The translations under genes and the position numbers were made by a program. 64,000 nt of DNA from Peribacillus frigoritolerans (GTDB lineage: Bacteria > Bacillota > Bacilli > Bacillales > DSM-1321), in the NCBI RefSeq assembly GCF_001636405.1, contig NZ_KV440950.1, forward strand, positions 3,514,778 to 3,578,777. The letters run 5' to 3'. A model generated the notes under the pieces. The model saw nothing but the letters and a program-made list of their open reading frames with translations. It had not been told where the DNA came from and did no database searches. Shown in pieces: positions 20,471 to 28,779 of the stretch (positions within the stretch are counted from its first letter, which is position 1; each line of letters begins with the position of its first letter).

Positions 20471-20540
20471 TTATATTCATAATTTTCAGTAAAATAAAAT
20501 TAAAAAATTTAATCTGCAAATCACCCTTACTAATAAATGG
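20471..20540 (-). promoter_or_regulatory. Island operator element, copy D
   Basis: TTATATTCATAATTTTCAGT, then AAAATAAAATTAAAAAATTT, then AATCTG and TTACTAATAAATGG. Same orientation as copies A, B, C and F, facing the minus-strand dioxygenase. Confidence 0.6.
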
Positions 20541-20582
20541 AAAATACAATATCCTTGTACATGGAAATCGTACAATGCATAT

Positions 20583-20645
20583 CATAATATTAATAAAACT
20601 TAACTGCAATTTAAAATTTTTAATTTTATATAATTATCATTTATA
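20583..20645 (+). promoter_or_regulatory. Island operator element, copy D2 (inverted)
   Basis: On the minus strand it reads ATAAATGATAATTATATAAA, then ATTAAAAATTTTAAATTG, then TTTTATTAATATTATG, matching copy C. It is inverted relative to copy D and faces the plus-strand SDR at 20738, so the two divergent units each have their own copy. Confidence 0.55.
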
Positions 20646-20737
20646 GGTAGAATCAAAGATAGAAATGATTAACTATTCTCATAAATAACTTTCAAGCAGA
20701 GTCTAATACAAGTTAATTCGAAACAGGGGGTTGAACT

Positions 20738-21511
20738 ATGGACTTAAAATTATCTGGAAAAAAAGCACTTATCGTTGGAGGAAGCAGGGGTATTGGCAAA
20801 GCTATTGCCCGTCAGTTGGCTTTGGAAGGTGTAGATTGTACGATTTGTTCAAGAAACGAATCTTCACTAAAGAATGCAGCAGAAGAATTGGCCAAAGAAA
20901 CCAACAGAAGTATTTATCCAATCGTGGCAGATACTAATGATCCTGACTCTATCCTAAATTTAGTTGAAAAATCAGCAGCAGAAATGGGAAGCATTGATAT
21001 TTTAATCAACAGTGGAGCCCGTGTTGGAGGCCATGAACCAGAGGAATTTAACAGCATTAAAGATGAACTTATCCTGAAAGATTTTGAGGAAAAGTATTTG
21101 GGCTATTTTCGTTGTATCCGGGCTGTTGCTCCTTATATGATTCAAAATAATTGGGGACGTATTATCAATATAAGTGGTCTTGCAGCTAGAATAGGCGGTA
21201 ATTATTTTAGTTCCGGACCCCGTAATGCGTCTGTTGTCCATATGACAAAATCCGCATCATTAGAATTAGGAAAGCACGAAATTACTGTCAATGCTGTTTA
21301 TCCAGGGATTGTCGATACTGAAACGTTTAGAGGCCTTGTCACTAATGAGGAAGCTATACGCCAGGCAGCATCAATGAATGCCCTCGGCCGCTTGATTACA
21401 CCAGAGGAAATTGCTTATGTCGTTACCTTCCTAGCCTCACCTTTGGCGGCATCGATAACTGGCGATGTCATTTCGGTAACCGGTGGAATTGGAAATACCG
21501 TTTATTACTAA
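20738..21511 (+). CDS. Atypical SDR family protein lacking the YxxxK pair
   Basis: SDR-fold protein of 257 residues: GGSRGIGKA cofactor loop (14-22), NSGA near 91, catalytic-type Ser in NISGLAA, and C-terminal SVTGG. At the position of the catalytic Tyr-x3-Lys it reads SGPRN: by alignment with ordinary SDRs, Tyr is replaced by Ser159 and Lys by Asn163. The start follows CAGGGGG. It is the only dioxygenase-cluster gene on the plus strand and has operator copy D2 ahead. It may bind NAD(P) without classical dehydrogenation, or use other residues. Confidence 0.85.
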   Translation: MDLKLSGKKALIVGGSRGIGKAIARQLALEGVDCTICSRNESSLKNAAEELAKETNRSIYPIVADTNDPDSILNLVEKSAAEMGSIDILINSGARVGGHEPEEFNSIKDELILKDFEEKYLGYFRCIRAVAPYMIQNNWGRIINISGLAARIGGNYFSSGPRNASVVHMTKSASLELGKHEITVNAVYPGIVDTETFRGLVTNEEAIRQAASMNALGRLITPEEIAYVVTFLASPLAASITGDVISVTGGIGNTVYY

Positions 21512-21570
21512 ATGCCTAGGGTTACGATTGTTACTGTTTCGTTTGTAAAATTAAATAGGTTATTTTAAAA

Positions 21571-21600
21571 AGCGAGCCTCACTAAATTCTGAGGCTCGCT
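21571..21600. terminator. Bidirectional terminator
   Basis: Perfect 10-bp stem AGCGAGCCTC / GAGGCTCGCT between the convergent SDR and esterase genes, with A-run before and T-rich tail after. Confidence 0.8.
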
Positions 21601-21619
21601 TCATTTAAAACATTTTCTT

Positions 21620-22567
21620 TCAATCTGTCCCAATTGTATATTTTAAGGAACTCAAGAACTTCTCGATCCTAGAAACAGTCAATTCTATGTTCTTTGAGAA
21701 AATATCCATTTGTACAAAAAATCCGTGGACCATCCCGGGTTCACATTCATATTCAACTTGAACACCAAAATCTTTCAGACGTTCAGCATAGGCCATTCCT
21801 TCATCCCGAAGCACATCATTTTCCGCTGTAATAATAATTGCTGGCGGGAGACCACTCAAATCTTGTGCTACCAAGGGGGAAGCATACTCATTACACCTGT
21901 CCTCACTATTCCTTAAATAATGATCACGGAACCAAATCAACTGTTCGCGATCAAGACCAAATCCTTTTGCAAACGTTCGATGGGATTCCGTATTGAACTC
22001 AAGATTTGTAGCAGGATAGACTAAGACCTGTGCAGCGATGTTTGGACCTTTTTTGTTTCTAGCCATCATCGTAATTACAGTCGCTAGATTTCCACCTACA
22101 CTATCCCCTCCAACTACCAATCGAGAAACATCTCCGTTAAATGAAGGCCCATTTTCAAAAACCCATTGCAATGCGGAATAGGCGTCTTCTACTGGAGTCG
22201 GGAACTTATACTCTGGAGAAAGACGATAGTTTACGGATACAACGATACTTTCCGTTCGATTCGCTATCATTCGGCAGCTAGCATCCGATGATTCAATGTC
22301 TCCTAGAACCCATCCTCCACCATGGTAGTAAATAAATAGAGGGAAAGGACCTTGCCCTTCCGGTATATATACCCTGCATTTAATTGTTTCATCCTGGCTT
22401 ACAGGAATCATGAATACCTCAACTTTTGAAAGCGGTTCCGTTTTTGCGGCAGAACGCGGTGCTTTAGAAAGCATCTCTCTTACTGACTTATGATCCATCG
22501 TATGAATAGATGGCAGCTGATTAAATGCTTGTAAATATTTCACTGCTTGCGGATCTAAATTTATCAA
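21620..22567 (-). CDS. Alpha/beta hydrolase, HSL-type esterase
   Basis: Hormone-sensitive-lipase family esterase of 315 residues. The oxyanion motif HGGGW is at residues 82-86 and the nucleophile Ser156 in GGDSVGG. The acid is in ENDVLRDEG and the His in MVHGFF near the end. It hydrolyses carboxyl esters in the cytoplasm; the physiological ester is unknown. The start is a TTG with GAGGATG upstream, moderately supported. It is 135 bp behind the second dioxygenase and probably in its transcript, since no operator copy or other promoter is evident here. Confidence 0.87.
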   Translation of the reverse strand: MINLDPQAVKYLQAFNQLPSIHTMDHKSVREMLSKAPRSAAKTEPLSKVEVFMIPVSQDETIKCRVYIPEGQGPFPLFIYYHGGGWVLGDIESSDASCRMIANRTESIVVSVNYRLSPEYKFPTPVEDAYSALQWVFENGPSFNGDVSRLVVGGDSVGGNLATVITMMARNKKGPNIAAQVLVYPATNLEFNTESHRTFAKGFGLDREQLIWFRDHYLRNSEDRCNEYASPLVAQDLSGLPPAIIITAENDVLRDEGMAYAERLKDFGVQVEYECEPGMVHGFFVQMDIFSKNIELTVSRIEKFLSSLKYTIGTD

Positions 22568-22624
22568 AAAACATCATCCTCACTTCAGTTTTTTCGAAAA
22601 TTAACCAGTTATAGAAACATAAAA

Positions 22625-22663
22625 TGGTGATTTTATTCATCATTTTCGTTGAATAAAACCACC
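22625..22663. terminator. Hairpin between dioxygenase 2 and esterase
   Basis: Imperfect 14-bp stem (GGTGATTTTATTCA / TGAATAAAACCACC). It may attenuate rather than end transcription, since no separate promoter for the esterase is evident. Confidence 0.45.
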
Positions 22664-22702
22664 ATACAAGAAATATTTGGTGATTATTATTACCACCGGT
22701 TT

Positions 22703-23701
22703 TTATCTAGTTACAGGTGCTCCTCCTATATAAAACTCGAAACCTGGAGCGATTTTTCGGCCATTTGGCATCATGAGCCACAATCTTAATAAATGACGTT
22801 TGCGGTCATCTTCTTCATAGTCTACAAATAGTGTACGTGAATGAAAAACGGTATAATTATTAACGAATTGCATATCACCCGGTTCCATCATCATATCAAT
22901 ATGAAAGTTTTTATCAGCAGTAAGGGAATCTATAAAATTAAATGCTTCGATTTCCTCTTTTGACAAAGAGATACCTGTTTTCATTTGTGCTGATTCTACA
23001 TATTGACGCATATATCTGCAGCTTAATTTACCATCGTAATAGCTAAAGACCGGTGATGGAACTACTGGAGATTGACCTGGTGCTTCTTCCCCACGAAGAT
23101 CATGGGCGAAAGGACGATAGAGAATTTCAAGGTACTCTGGGTGTTTATCCAGCACTTCATTATAGATAGACATCGCACTAGCGATGCTGCTCAAACCGCC
23201 AGATCTCGCTTTACGAAGACATAGTAATCCGACAACATCAGCGAGATCTGTGTGATAGTCAAGACGTACATTCGTTTGGTAACCTCTAACTGTTGTATTA
23301 TCATTGAAGTCTTTACCCATATTTTTGATATGCCCTAAGAGGTCACCCTTTTTTCCTTGAATGATCGGTAGGCCCAAGTGTAGTCCAAGACCCCAGTAAA
23401 TGATACCAGCTTCATCGTCGGTATATTGATTCATTGGTAATCCACGAATCAATAGAAATCCCCTCCCATTCTCCAGCTCGTCAACAAAATAAGCAATTTC
23501 ATCAGTGAGATCAGGAATAGGGAAATCCTCCTTGTTAAAGTTGGGGGCCTTTAACCCTTTTTGTTGAACGTGTAATACAGCCTTGTCTAAAGCTGCAAGG
23601 GTTTTCTCTGACAAATAATAAATCCATGAATCATCTTTTTCCAGTTCGATACCTTTCCACGCTGAACGCCCTTGAATTTTTTCCTTTAAAATAACTGACA
23701 T
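22703..23701 (-). CDS. TauD/TfdA-type Fe(II)/2-oxoglutarate dioxygenase (copy 2)
   Basis: Paralogue of 332 residues. Iron ligands H150 and D152 lie in LDYHTDLAD, the distal His is in YTVFHSRT, and the Arg is in RKRHLLRLWL. It differs from the other two copies: HTD instead of HAD, FAHDLRGEE instead of FDRRGEE, and it lacks the Gly-rich C-terminal tail (about 20 residues shorter). It is therefore the most likely to have a different substrate or regiospecificity. The start follows AAAGGAGG at good distance. Confidence 0.88.
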   Translation of the reverse strand: MSVILKEKIQGRSAWKGIELEKDDSWIYYLSEKTLAALDKAVLHVQQKGLKAPNFNKEDFPIPDLTDEIAYFVDELENGRGFLLIRGLPMNQYTDDEAGIIYWGLGLHLGLPIIQGKKGDLLGHIKNMGKDFNDNTTVRGYQTNVRLDYHTDLADVVGLLCLRKARSGGLSSIASAMSIYNEVLDKHPEYLEILYRPFAHDLRGEEAPGQSPVVPSPVFSYYDGKLSCRYMRQYVESAQMKTGISLSKEEIEAFNFIDSLTADKNFHIDMMMEPGDMQFVNNYTVFHSRTLFVDYEEDDRKRHLLRLWLMMPNGRKIAPGFEFYIGGAPVTR

Positions 23702-23765
23702 ACATATTCCTCCTTTATATTTGTTATACCACTGTAATAGATCGAATATTTTGAATTTAATATTG

Positions 23766-23825
23766 GTACACTTATTAATTTTTCATTAAATGAAATTATC
23801 ATTTGTAACTTATAAATAAGTTAGA
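23766..23825 (-). promoter_or_regulatory. Island operator element, copy E (weak)
   Basis: TACACTTATTAATTTTTCAT, then TAAATGAAATTATCATTTGT, then AACTTATAAATAAG. Only partial agreement with the other copies, but in the same place and orientation upstream of dioxygenase 2. Confidence 0.35.
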
Positions 23826-23871
23826 TCAATATAATCTTTCTAAGAATCTTTCAATCTACGTTTTATATCTC

Positions 23872-25164
23872 TTAAATGCTCACATGCTCATCTGTTTCAT
23901 TTATTGTGCGGCTTTCCTTTGCGGGACGTACACCGATCCAAAACAATAATCCGATTATGAGCATCCCTAAAGAAGAGGCTTGAAATGCGTATCCATATCC
24001 GATAGCTTCAGTCTCCGCATTTTGAATAAAATAGCCAAATACGAGTGGAGCGATAATACTTGTAGTACTCGCAAGTGCAATGAACGTCCCTTGTGCCTTT
24101 CCAATATTCTGAGGAGAAAAAAACTCCATCAATATTGCGGGTGCGAGTGAAAGAATGACATACGCAAAACCCGGAGCAAGGGTGAAGAACAATATGGACA
24201 TCGCCGTGGAATTCGCGGCATTTGCTAGGTATAAGCATAAAGCGGATAACATCATCGTTATACCGGCAAGATTTATTCGTGCTTTACGAATATCTCCGGT
24301 TTTACGATAGAGCCGATCTGATAGAATGGCAAATCCTAATTGGAAAAAGGCTGCAAAAAGAAAAGGTAAAGACACGGCTAATTTTAATGTTTGACCATTA
24401 AAATGTTGAATTTTGGTGAAATAGGCCGGAAGCCATACCGCTTGTACGGACAATAACCAATAGGCACAACCCCCGCACAGAACGATCAGAATAAAATTTT
24501 TAGATATCAAATGCGGAAGAAACTGACTCCAAGAAACTTTAGAGAGGCTGGATGATTGCTGCTCCTTATGCTGTATCGACGGATAGCCGATTTCTTGAGG
24601 ACTTTCTTTACCGAAAATCATCCATAAAACCAGCACAATCAGTCCCAGAATACCCATCGCTATAAATGCAGATCTCCATCCATAATGATCAATCAAGGAG
24701 ATTAATAATGGTGAAGCGATCGCAGATCCTCCGGTCGTTCCTAATAGAACCGCACCAAAGCCGATGCCGTGCCTATGTTTCGGGAACCATTTCCCCATGA
24801 TTGCCGTGGATAGAGCGGGGGCAGGACCTTCACCAGCTCCCAAAATCATTCTGGTTAACAAAAGCATAGATAAACTGCTAACGAAAGGGGTAACAAATTG
24901 AACTATCAACCAAATCACGGACATCCAAGTTAACATTTTTTTCGTGTTTTTTGAATCTGCCATGCCGCCAAGAATAATAGATGAGAAGGTAAAGAACCAA
25001 AAGAAAGAACTTCCTACGACTCCCCATTGCGTTGGACTTAAATGTAACTCTTTCATTAAAGGAACTGAAACCAAGCCAATAATTATTTTATCCACTTGGT
25101 TAATCATCCCGCTAAGAACAAGAAATAATAAGATAATCCAAGAATATTTTGGAGTGCTTGTCAT
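23872..25164 (-). CDS. MFS transporter, ACS-type (copy 2)
   Basis: Twelve-helix permease, 430 residues, very similar along its whole length to the copy at 17.8 kb (both contain MINQVDKIIIGLVSVPLM and GAGEGPAP/GAGEGPAV). It presumably imports the organic acid handled by the neighbouring enzymes. The ATG is preceded by GGGGG. It lies 92 bp behind dioxygenase 3, mirroring the first pair. Confidence 0.9.
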   Translation of the reverse strand: MTSTPKYSWIILLFLVLSGMINQVDKIIIGLVSVPLMKELHLSPTQWGVVGSSFFWFFTFSSIILGGMADSKNTKKMLTWMSVIWLIVQFVTPFVSSLSMLLLTRMILGAGEGPAPALSTAIMGKWFPKHRHGIGFGAVLLGTTGGSAIASPLLISLIDHYGWRSAFIAMGILGLIVLVLWMIFGKESPQEIGYPSIQHKEQQSSSLSKVSWSQFLPHLISKNFILIVLCGGCAYWLLSVQAVWLPAYFTKIQHFNGQTLKLAVSLPFLFAAFFQLGFAILSDRLYRKTGDIRKARINLAGITMMLSALCLYLANAANSTAMSILFFTLAPGFAYVILSLAPAILMEFFSPQNIGKAQGTFIALASTTSIIAPLVFGYFIQNAETEAIGYGYAFQASSLGMLIIGLLFWIGVRPAKESRTINETDEHVSI

Positions 25165-25190
25165 GTAAATCCCCCACGTTTTACTATATA

Positions 25191-25226
25191 AGGAACACCT
25201 TTTTCTGAGTTCTTAAAAGGTGTTCC
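25191..25226. terminator. Hairpin between dioxygenase 3 and MFS copy 2
   Basis: Stem AGGAACACCTTTT / AAAAGGTGTTCC with a T-rich loop, directly after the dioxygenase stop. It probably reduces permease expression relative to the enzyme. No counterpart is obvious in the first dioxygenase-permease pair. Confidence 0.55.
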
Positions 25227-25256
25227 CACTCGTTCTTACTAAACGTTTTATAAAAA

Positions 25257-26312
25257 TCACTTCAGGGTTTCTACAATACCGCCAGATGTTGTTTTACGTT
25301 GCGGTACGCCGCCGCGACCTGGTTTACCCGTATTCTCATCAATAAACATCGCGAATTCCGGGGAAATTTCCCGACCATTTGGCATTGTGAGCCACAATCT
25401 TAAGAGATGACGTTTGCGTTCCGGCTCCTCATAGTCTTCGTATTGAGTACGTGAGTGCAGAATCGTATAATTATTGACGAACTGCATATCCCCCGGCTCC
25501 AACATCATATTATAATGCAAATTCTCATCATGGAGGAGGGAATCCAGTAAGTCTAATGCTTCAATTTCCACTTTCGACAATTGGATGCCAGTTTTTGCTT
25601 GAGCTGATTCGATAAATAAACGGACATATCTACAGCTCAGTTTACCATCATAATAATTAAAGATTGATGATTTAAATACTGGAGGTTCTCCCGGAGCTTC
25701 CTCTCCACGGCGATCAAAGAAAAATGGACGACAGAGAACTCCTAGATATTCCGGATTTCTCTCCAAAATTTCATTGTAAACAGTCATGGAACTTATGATA
25801 CTGCTGTGCCCTCCAGATTTCCCTTTTCGCAGGCTTAATAATCCAACAACATCAGATCCATCTGCATGAAATGGAAGATGCAGTTTCGTTTGATAACCAC
25901 GTACATTAGAATTTTCCAAGCTAAAACCTTGATCTTTGACGTGCCCTAAGAGGTCACCATTTGCGTTTTGTGATACCGGAATGCCCATGTGAAGTCCGAG
26001 ACCCCAGTAAATGATGCTTACATCTTCATCTGTATACCTTTCAATAGGTAATCCACGAATTAATAGGAACCCTCTCCCATTCTCCAGCTCTTCAACAAAA
26101 TAAACGATTTCTTCATATAAATCAGTTATCGGAAAATCCTCTTTGCTAAAATCAGGTGCTTTTAAACCCTTTTGTTTAACATGAACTAAAGCGTTCTCAA
26201 GAGAGGCAATCGTTTTTTCAGACAAATAATAAACCCATGAATCATCTTTAGCCAGATCAGTGCCTTTCCACGCTACTTGCCCTTTAACTTTTTCCTTTAA
26301 AATGGTTGACAT
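25257..26312 (-). CDS. TauD/TfdA-type Fe(II)/2-oxoglutarate dioxygenase (copy 3)
   Basis: 351-residue dioxygenase closest to copy 1. Ligands are H149/D151 in PFHADGSD and H286 in YTILHSRT; the arginine is in RKRHLLRLWL (R301/R305). The Gly-rich tail GRGGVPQ is shared with copy 1. I choose the ATG at 26312, preceded by AAAGGGGG within the 13-bp gap after the ligase stop; the upstream in-frame ATG lies within the ligase gene. It is translationally close to the ligase, so the two steps are probably consecutive. Confidence 0.9.
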   Translation of the reverse strand: MSTILKEKVKGQVAWKGTDLAKDDSWVYYLSEKTIASLENALVHVKQKGLKAPDFSKEDFPITDLYEEIVYFVEELENGRGFLLIRGLPIERYTDEDVSIIYWGLGLHMGIPVSQNANGDLLGHVKDQGFSLENSNVRGYQTKLHLPFHADGSDVVGLLSLRKGKSGGHSSIISSMTVYNEILERNPEYLGVLCRPFFFDRRGEEAPGEPPVFKSSIFNYYDGKLSCRYVRLFIESAQAKTGIQLSKVEIEALDLLDSLLHDENLHYNMMLEPGDMQFVNNYTILHSRTQYEDYEEPERKRHLLRLWLTMPNGREISPEFAMFIDENTGKPGRGGVPQRKTTSGGIVETLK

Positions 26313-26325
26313 AATTAATCCCCCT

Positions 26326-27861
26326 TTAATAAGTTGCTTCATTTGTTACTTCAGTCAATTCTCTTAACTCTCTGCGCAAAATCTTCCCTGTTGAATTCTT
26401 AGGCAGTTCTTTAAAAAACTCTACTCGTTTAGGAAGTTTGTACTTCACCAGTCTATCCTGACAGAATTGAATAATGTCATTCATGGTGATACGCTCATCC
26501 TTAACTACGACAAAAGCTTTAACACTTTCACCGTATTCCCCATCTGGAACTCCGATTACGGCAGCCTCTACTACAGCAGGATGTTGATACAGGACTTCCT
26601 CCACTTCACGAGGATATACATTGTAGCCTCCAACAATAATAATGTCCTTCTTCCGGTCAACAATGTAGATGTATCCTTCTTCATCCATTGTTGCGAGATC
26701 ACCAGTGTAAAACCACCCGTCATTAAAAGCAGCTGAAGTAGTTTCCGGCATCCCCAAATATCCCTTCATTACATTTGGCCCTTGAACAACTAATTCTCCG
26801 ACTTCTCCTCTCGGCAATTCTTTTCCGAACTCACCTACAACTTTGCTTTGGACAGCTGGAATATTCAAGCCGATAGAACCTGGCTTGCGAGTTCCTTTTA
26901 ATGGATTAATAGCGACGAGAGGAGCAGTTTCCGAAAGCCCATATCCTTCCAAGATAGAAACATTAAACTTGTTTTCAAATTTATGCAGCAGCTCTGCCGA
27001 AATCGAGGCACCTCCAGAGATACACATGCGAATAGATTGGCAATCCTCCGCAATCGCTTCAGGCAATTGATAGATAAAACTGTACATCGTTGGTACACCA
27101 GCAAACACGGTTGCCTTTTTTTCTCGAATGGTGCTGACCACGTCATGAGGGCTGAATTTAGGCTGGATAAGGACTGTTGCCCCACTAGCAATTGGCGCAT
27201 TCAGACAAACTGTCATACAGAATACATGGAACATAGGCAGAACAGCTACTACACGATCTTTATCATCGAATTCTAATAATTTTGAAATGGAGTCCGCATT
27301 TGAAACCAAGTTCCGATGCGTTAACATTGCACCCTTTGGTTTCCCGGTTGTTCCTGATGTGTATAGAATGACTGCAAGATCTTCATCATCAATGTAAGGG
27401 CTTCCACAAGCATTAATACTTGTGCTTGTTTCCATGAGACACTCCCATGTCAATTCCTTATCCTCGGCTTCGATATAAACCACAAGCTTCAAATTTTCCA
27501 ATTGCTTTTTTACTTCAGATAACTTCGGTTTTACAGATACATGAGTAATGACCGCTTTGGCTTGACAATTGTCTAATAAGTATTTGATTTCCCCTTGGGT
27601 ATAAAAAGGATTGATCGGAACAACAAATGCACCAAGCCGTAAAATACCGTAGTACGCAATGAGAAATTCAGGGCTATTTCCTAAAATAAGAGCCACTCCA
27701 TCTCCCTTCCTGATTCCTTGTACATACAGACCAACAGCCAATTGATCCACATTCTGATTTAATTCTTGATAAGTAACACTTTTATCTCCATAGATATAAG
27801 CGATACTTTCTGGGAAATTACTTGCGCTTCGTTTTAGATTTTCGTTTAAGTTATAACTCAT
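26326..27861 (-). CDS. Acyl-CoA ligase (AMP-binding, long-chain type)
   Basis: Adenylate-forming ligase, 511 residues with the chosen start. It activates a carboxylic acid with ATP and CoA. The P-loop YTSGTTGKPKG is near 165, the A5 motif GYGLSETAP near 308, the hinge DRKKDII near 415, and the catalytic Lys is in NSTGKILRREL near the end. The ATG at 27861 follows GGGGTGG; the longer frame to 27909 has no site. It is the first gene of the unit running to the second permease and is preceded by operator copy C. Chain length and substrate are not readable. Confidence 0.9.
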   Translation of the reverse strand: MSYNLNENLKRSASNFPESIAYIYGDKSVTYQELNQNVDQLAVGLYVQGIRKGDGVALILGNSPEFLIAYYGILRLGAFVVPINPFYTQGEIKYLLDNCQAKAVITHVSVKPKLSEVKKQLENLKLVVYIEAEDKELTWECLMETSTSINACGSPYIDDEDLAVILYTSGTTGKPKGAMLTHRNLVSNADSISKLLEFDDKDRVVAVLPMFHVFCMTVCLNAPIASGATVLIQPKFSPHDVVSTIREKKATVFAGVPTMYSFIYQLPEAIAEDCQSIRMCISGGASISAELLHKFENKFNVSILEGYGLSETAPLVAINPLKGTRKPGSIGLNIPAVQSKVVGEFGKELPRGEVGELVVQGPNVMKGYLGMPETTSAAFNDGWFYTGDLATMDEEGYIYIVDRKKDIIIVGGYNVYPREVEEVLYQHPAVVEAAVIGVPDGEYGESVKAFVVVKDERITMNDIIQFCQDRLVKYKLPKRVEFFKELPKNSTGKILRRELRELTEVTNEATY

Positions 27862-27943
27862 TAAATGAATTCCACCCCTTTTCTCACATAGAAGACTTTG
27901 AATTGCCAACTATTTTGAATATTTAAACTATTGTTACATTTTA

Positions 27944-28016
27944 AGTATACTCATAAATAATAGTTAAATAAAATTAAATATTTTAATTTGTATATAAGTA
28001 TTAATAATATTAAAAA
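27944..28016 (-). promoter_or_regulatory. Island operator element, copy C
   Basis: AGTATACTCATAAATAATAG, then TTAAATAAAATTAAATATTT, then TAATTTGTATATAAGTATTA and ATAATATTAAAAAGG. It is the most regular copy and contains inverted AGTATA / TATACT-like halves. It lies directly upstream of the ligase. Confidence 0.65.
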
Positions 28017-28093
28017 GGAACTTCAGGATTACAGAAGGGCTACTTAGATGATCTCTCCATCTACTTCAAAAAAAAGACACTGCCTCATTAAAA

Positions 28094-28287
28094 TGAACTA
28101 TGCCCCTTTTTCGGACAGTATAACAAGGCGCCTATGCGGCTAATAGGTGGTCCCAGTTTTGTACCGGTGCCATTTTCTTTAGTCCCAATCGATAACGAGA
28201 CTCATTTCTCATTCTAACTATTGAAACATAAAAAAACCCCGGATAAGGGACTTTTTGATGTTTGTCCGTTATTCGGGGTATAGGTCA
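28094..28287 (-). mobile_element. 194-bp internally deleted IS3-family element (MITE-like)
   Basis: Both ends are present. The right end at 28094 reads TGAACTATGCCCC then CGGACA; the left end at 28287 (minus strand) reads TGACCTATACCCC then AACGGACA and forms the same hairpin as the remnant at 17.6 kb. Between them only the last 27 codons of an IS3-type OrfB survive (RYRLGLKKMAPVQ, stop at 28132). No target duplication is obvious. It marks the upstream edge of the island. Confidence 0.75.
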
Positions 28288-28337
28288 TGTATCCTCAATC
28301 TTTTAATTTTCACTTAATTAAGATCCCAACGTGATTA

Positions 28338-28640
28338 TCACAGTTCTTTTGACATATTATTATTCCTTTTCTTTTTCACTAAAAGAATGATGCCAATGAT
28401 AAAAGCAACTGCGCTGTATAACCAGGTATACATAAAGGCAAGGCCCAGTCCGATATTTGCGTCCATATAATCGTTTTTCACATGATCTATGGCTAAATAT
28501 AAAAGCGGAGCAGCTCCAATGATGAACAGGATGACCCAGAGAACATTCTTTTTCGGATTCTTGGTTGATAAAATAATAATGATGAAGGACAACAAGAGAA
28601 ACGCTTCTGAAACTATCGTCAACGTTACCAGATTGCTCAT
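28338..28640 (-). CDS. Small three-helix membrane protein
   Basis: Hypothetical protein of 100 residues with three predicted membrane segments (about 4-24, 32-52, 66-88), a short charged loop (KNDYMDANIG) and a basic C-terminus. The start follows TTAGGAG. I do not recognise the family. It is on the same strand as, and about 100 bp downstream of, the ABC exporter genes but separated from them by a terminator. Confidence 0.7.
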   Translation of the reverse strand: MSNLVTLTIVSEAFLLLSFIIIILSTKNPKKNVLWVILFIIGAAPLLYLAIDHVKNDYMDANIGLGLAFMYTWLYSAVAFIIGIILLVKKKRNNNMSKEL

Positions 28641-28734
28641 AATAATTCACTCCTAATCGTGGTTGCATAAAGGGAATATATTTTATGTTCCCTTATATCT
28701 ATGCTCCTTTTCGTTCCTATATTATTAACTTAAT

Positions 28735-28775
28735 AAAACCTGAACCCCTCCAACAGGAATGAAGGATCCAGGTTT
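28735..28775. terminator. Terminator after the ABC permease gene
   Basis: Imperfect stem AAACCTGGATCC / GGAGGGGTTCAGGTTTT read on the minus strand, closing the ABC transporter transcript. Confidence 0.65.
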
Positions 28776-28779
28776 CATG

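Noticed and set aside
20376..20609. 77-codon minus-strand frame upstream of dioxygenase 1
   Set aside because: It lies in the operator region (copies D and D2) with no ribosome site; coding is unlikely.
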